Shown one piece after another: positions 60,801 through 64,000 of a stretch of DNA of 64,000 nucleotides. The translations under genes and the position numbers were made by a program. Under the pieces are notes generated by a model. It did not search any database and had not been told where the DNA came from. It saw nothing but the letters and a program-made list of their open reading frames with translations. The stretch is from Asterias amurensis. Taxonomy: Eukaryota; Echinodermata; Asteroidea; Forcipulatida; Asteriidae. Each line of letters opens with the position of its first letter. Position 1 is the first letter of the stretch. The stretch covers positions 15,045,501 to 15,109,500 of the forward strand of contig NC_092668.1 in the NCBI RefSeq assembly GCF_032118995.1, written 5' to 3'.

Positions 60801-63800
60801 GAACATTCAAGATTCTTTAAAGGGTTTCAGACACTCATTACAGATTTATCTAGTGCCAAATAAGTGTACTAGGCCTATTGGTTGGTTCAATATACTTGAA
60901 AATGTTTGTTTTTGCGCAAAAACGTGAGTACTGGGAGCACTTTTTATTCAGACTCTGAGTATTTCTGTCAGTTTTTTTTCTTTCTAACTAGCCCAATTAA
61001 ATCTTGTGGCCTTAAATTTGTATACATTAAATTAAAATATTTAAAATGAACAATTGCTTTCTATTACACAGATCATCTTCTGTCAAAACTTTCACATTAT
61101 GAAGTAGTCCGGCCATACAGATCAACCCCAGATGGGCAGTTCTTAAGTCATGACCTGTCAACTTCAAAAGAAGAGGAAAAAGATGTTTATGAGCGTGCTA
61201 AAAGAGACACTCTTCTAAACAGAGATGGGAGATCACGCTACCGACGAAGTACTCCTCAAGATGACAGCCAAGGGCTCAAACATCACTTCAGAGTGGATGC
61301 ATTTGGTGTTGAGATCCGCTTAAATGTTACCAGGAATCGATTTATTGTAACACCTAAGATGAAGGTTGAGTTGCATAAAGAAGATGGTACCAAGAAAGTT
61401 TATAGACCGAATACACTTTGCTTCTATTCTGGTGGTGTGGATAACAGTCCACGATCTTCAGTTGCTATTAGCAATTGTGATGGATTGGTAAGTGCATTTA
61501 TTTACCTGTTCTCTTTTTTCTCTTTGTGACCTCTATTAGAAACAAAGGATTGATTTGGCATTGGCACAATTGTTTTGTCCGATCCAAAGTTTCTTTATCC
61601 AAAGTTTCTTTATCCAAAGTTTCTTTATCCAAAGTTTCTTTATCCAAAGTTTCTTTATCCAAAGTTTCTTTATCCAAAGTTTCTTTATCCAAAGTTTCTT
61701 TATCCAAAGTTTCTTTATCCAAAGTTTCTTTATCCAAAGTTTCTTTATTCAAACCTATTAATAGTTTTGAGTGGCTTAATAACTAACCTCAACTTTTTTC
61801 TTTTTACAAAAAAGTGCTATAATCCTGACTTTTGTAATCGCTTTAATTAGTATAATCAACACTACATTTTTTCCTTCATTTTACAGAGCGGTTTCATAAA
61901 AACTGGTGATGAAGAATTTATCATTGAACCATTGGTGTCTACTACTGGTCAATCTGGGGCCAATATCTCTGAGGGTCATCTTCACATCATGTACAGAACC
62001 AAAGACTTCACCCTAGAGTCAACAAAGCTCATGGCAGATTGTAAGACAATCATTTTTCTATTAAGTTCAGACATTCTAGATCTGTTCATGCTGAAGATTG
62101 GTTGATTAGTTGTAACACTACATTCTATACAGTGTCCACAACTATCTCTTCCGTGTTGATGAATTGTTAAATTGATTTGTTCGATGGTAAAGCTCAGAGG
62201 GTTGTGAATTGTTTGTTAATCCAATCCCTTGGTCTGATTAATCCCAAGTAGTCCTGATTAGGAGATAACCACCTGCTTACTGCAGGTTCATCAGGCAGTG
62301 TTTGCTGGGCCCATGTCAGCCTTTAAGCACCGTAAGAATGCTAAGCACAGAAGAGTATTGCTAAGTTTACATTATTGTGACTGGTGCCCTAGTAATTTTT
62401 TGCTGAGCAAAGAAATCTGTCAAACAGTATTTTTGTTCAACAACTTCATGACATTTGGCTTAGAGAGGGCAAGCAGTTTCCTTTAAATGTGTTCAACATG
62501 ATGAGATACCGCTGGTAACCAATGAAACTTGGCTCGCCCTATACTTGACTTTGACTACTAATCATGAATTTAGGCTCAGATGGTCGGAGCAAGTTTCCTT
62601 TTAATTTGTTCAACATGAGATATCACTGGTAACGAATGAAGCTTGGCTCGCCTTATACTTGACTATGACTACTAATTGTATTACCTAGAGTAGAGATCAA
62701 GGCCAGAATACAGTGAGGCTCACATGGTTATCAAATTTTGTTTTAGTGACCTTTGACCTGCACCATGACACCCCAGAGAGGAACATATCCCAAGAGGAAC
62801 CCTTCTCAAGTTCAGAACGTGAGAGACGGCGGGCTGGAGATCCAGGACAGAAACACTTTGTTGAGACACTTCTTACTGCTGACTACTCTATGACAAGTTT
62901 TCATGGGATAGACTTTGCGCCAACCTATCTTCTTACCATGTTGACTATTGTACGTATTGCCATAAATAAACAACAGTCGCCAATAATTAAAGTTATATAA
63001 AAATTAATTGAATTTTTCTGAAGGTTAACAACGACTTATAGAAAAGGACATCAATCCCAAAAGGGAACAAAGTAATAATATATCAATTTGAATCAGTCTA
63101 TCAGTTGCTTAATTAGCTGAAGTCAACATTTCATTTGTTCGTCCTGTATAGTTAATATTTCATTTGTTTGACCTGTATAGTCAACATTTCATTTGTTTGA
63201 CCTGTATAGTCAACATTTCATTTGTTTAACCTGTATAGTCAACATTAAACCATCCCACTATGGTTTTCATCATTCAGGTCAATATGGCATACCGTCATGA
63301 CTCCATGTCAGCTGATATCCAATTTGCTGCATCAAGGATTATCCTTCTAAGCTATGAACAGGTTTGTTAACTTTTTAAGACTTTGTGTTTTGAGAGAAAT
63401 AGTAACATTCATTAGATACAAGAGAAGTTATTTTCATTTTGACTACTAAAAGTATTGCAGGCATTTTGCATCATGAGTGGTTCCTGGTTAATTGGCCACT
63501 TTTTCGTTGAACCATTCCATACTTTTATTAAATCAATTCCAGTTTTTGTTTTTCGATGTAGAACACATGTTTTGAAAGACCCCATCTTTGTTAACCTTGT
63601 TTTGTACATTCTGGATGTACAAAACCAGTCTTGATCAACCAATAACTCTCCATCTGTTGTTTGTCTACTTTAGTCTGCCAGCATGGTTGTAGAGCGTCAA
63701 GCACAGGCAAGTTTAGCTCATATCTGCCGTTGGTCATCAACACAGACTGTTCGAGATGAAAACTCTGCAAACCACCATGATTTAGCTGCATTTATAACCA

Positions 63801-63821
63801 GATTAGATTTTGGACCAGCAG
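57841..63821 (+). CDS. Second ADAMTS-family metalloprotease, 5' part (runs off the right edge)
   Basis: Exons: 57841-57930, 60051-60099, 61072-61487, 61887-62040, 62747-62949, 63278-63361, 63674-63821 (phase 1 at the end); about 381 residues visible. The start is the first ATG; another in-frame ATG lies three codons later. A hydrophobic stretch (LQLLSIVGIVLHLTA) is the signal peptide. The propeptide (YRPNTLCFYSG) is followed by a strong furin-type site RERRR (residues 261-265), then the beginning of the reprolysin domain, KHFVETLLTADYSMTSFHG. The last exon ends LDFGPAG, directly before the part that holds the zinc site in the neighbour. Every junction has the same phase as in the upstream ADAMTS gene, so the two are tandem paralogues. 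It lies in looser DNA, with a first intron of 2.1 kb. Confidence 0.9.
61586..61750. repeat. 15-bp minisatellite, 11 copies
   Basis: Eleven units of AAAGTTTCTTTATCC in an intron of the second ADAMTS gene. Open in all forward frames because 15 is a multiple of three and the unit lacks stops; not coding. Confidence 0.97.
62470..62680. repeat. ~118-bp diverged tandem duplication
   Basis: Two copies of a block with GTTCAACATGA, GGTAAC(C/G)AATGAA(A/G)CTTGG and TACTTGACT(T/A)TGACTACTA, in an ADAMTS intron. Confidence 0.8.
63122..63246. repeat. 29-bp tandem repeat, about four copies
   Basis: Units of GTCAACATTTCATTTGTTTG followed by ACCTGTATA, 31 bp before the exon at 63278. Confidence 0.92.
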
Positions 63822-64000
63822 GTAAGAATGTCTTTCTTCTTTCTTTCTTTCTGGCATCTCAAACATTGTCATGGTCTCTGCATATAACATTGCTAGATAC
63901 TGGTTGCCTGTTGGGAGTTCACAGAAAATACCTTAAGAACTGCTTGAAGAAAGACTTCATTATAGTCCTTATTAAATTGCAGAGATCTGAAAAGTTATAA

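Noticed and set aside
61526-61850. Overlapping open frames in three frames and on the opposite strand
   Set aside because: Produced by the 15-bp minisatellite inside an ADAMTS intron.

Overview
The window is animal nuclear DNA. Genes are split into short exons with GT-AG introns, the background is AT-rich, and tRNA-derived SINEs, truncated LINE tails, foldback elements and minisatellites are dense. Three adjacent genes encode three-domain gelsolin-like actin-modulating proteins of about 362-371 residues, which resemble the gelsolin-like proteins of echinoderms and other marine invertebrates. With the repeat types, this points to an echinoderm or a close marine deuterostome. That assignment is inferred from memory of families and was not checked by a search.

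Layout, all genes on the + strand: (1) 281-2432, the last five exons of a superfamily 1 helicase that looks like ZGRF1. (2) 2433-15758, a gene-poor stretch with SINE copies, a 26-bp minisatellite and possibly remote 5' exons. (3) 15759-42434, a tandem array of three gelsolin-like genes (A: 15820-21335, B: 26605-32083, C: 39425-42434) with near-identical exon lengths and phases. (4) 42435-46050, intergenic. (5) 46051-54687, a complete 887-residue ADAMTS metalloprotease gene with signal peptide, propeptide, catalytic, disintegrin-like, single thrombospondin type 1, cysteine-rich and spacer parts. (6) 57841-63821, the first seven exons of a second ADAMTS with matching intron phases, running off the right edge.

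The gelsolin-like proteins would cap or sever actin filaments in the cytoplasm. The two ADAMTS proteins would be secreted matrix proteases. The two sets look like separate local duplications; nothing in the sequence links them functionally.

The most unusual signal is how local duplication has reworked splice junctions in the gelsolin cluster. In gene A a 112-bp unit carrying a 3' splice site plus the first ~70 bases of an exon is repeated seven times, and only the last copy continues into a full exon. The exon before it has a 55-bp tandem duplication whose junction supplies the GT donor now in use. In gene B an intron holds a 138-bp tandem array interrupted by a ~746-bp inverted copy of the gene's own downstream flank. 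Upstream of gene C lies a ~1.9-kb satellite with a 17/18-bp unit that has no stop codon in any forward frame. A 391-bp TTAA-bounded near-perfect palindrome lies between genes A and B. No LTR element, retrovirus, Polinton, CRISPR array, rRNA or intact tRNA gene was recognised.
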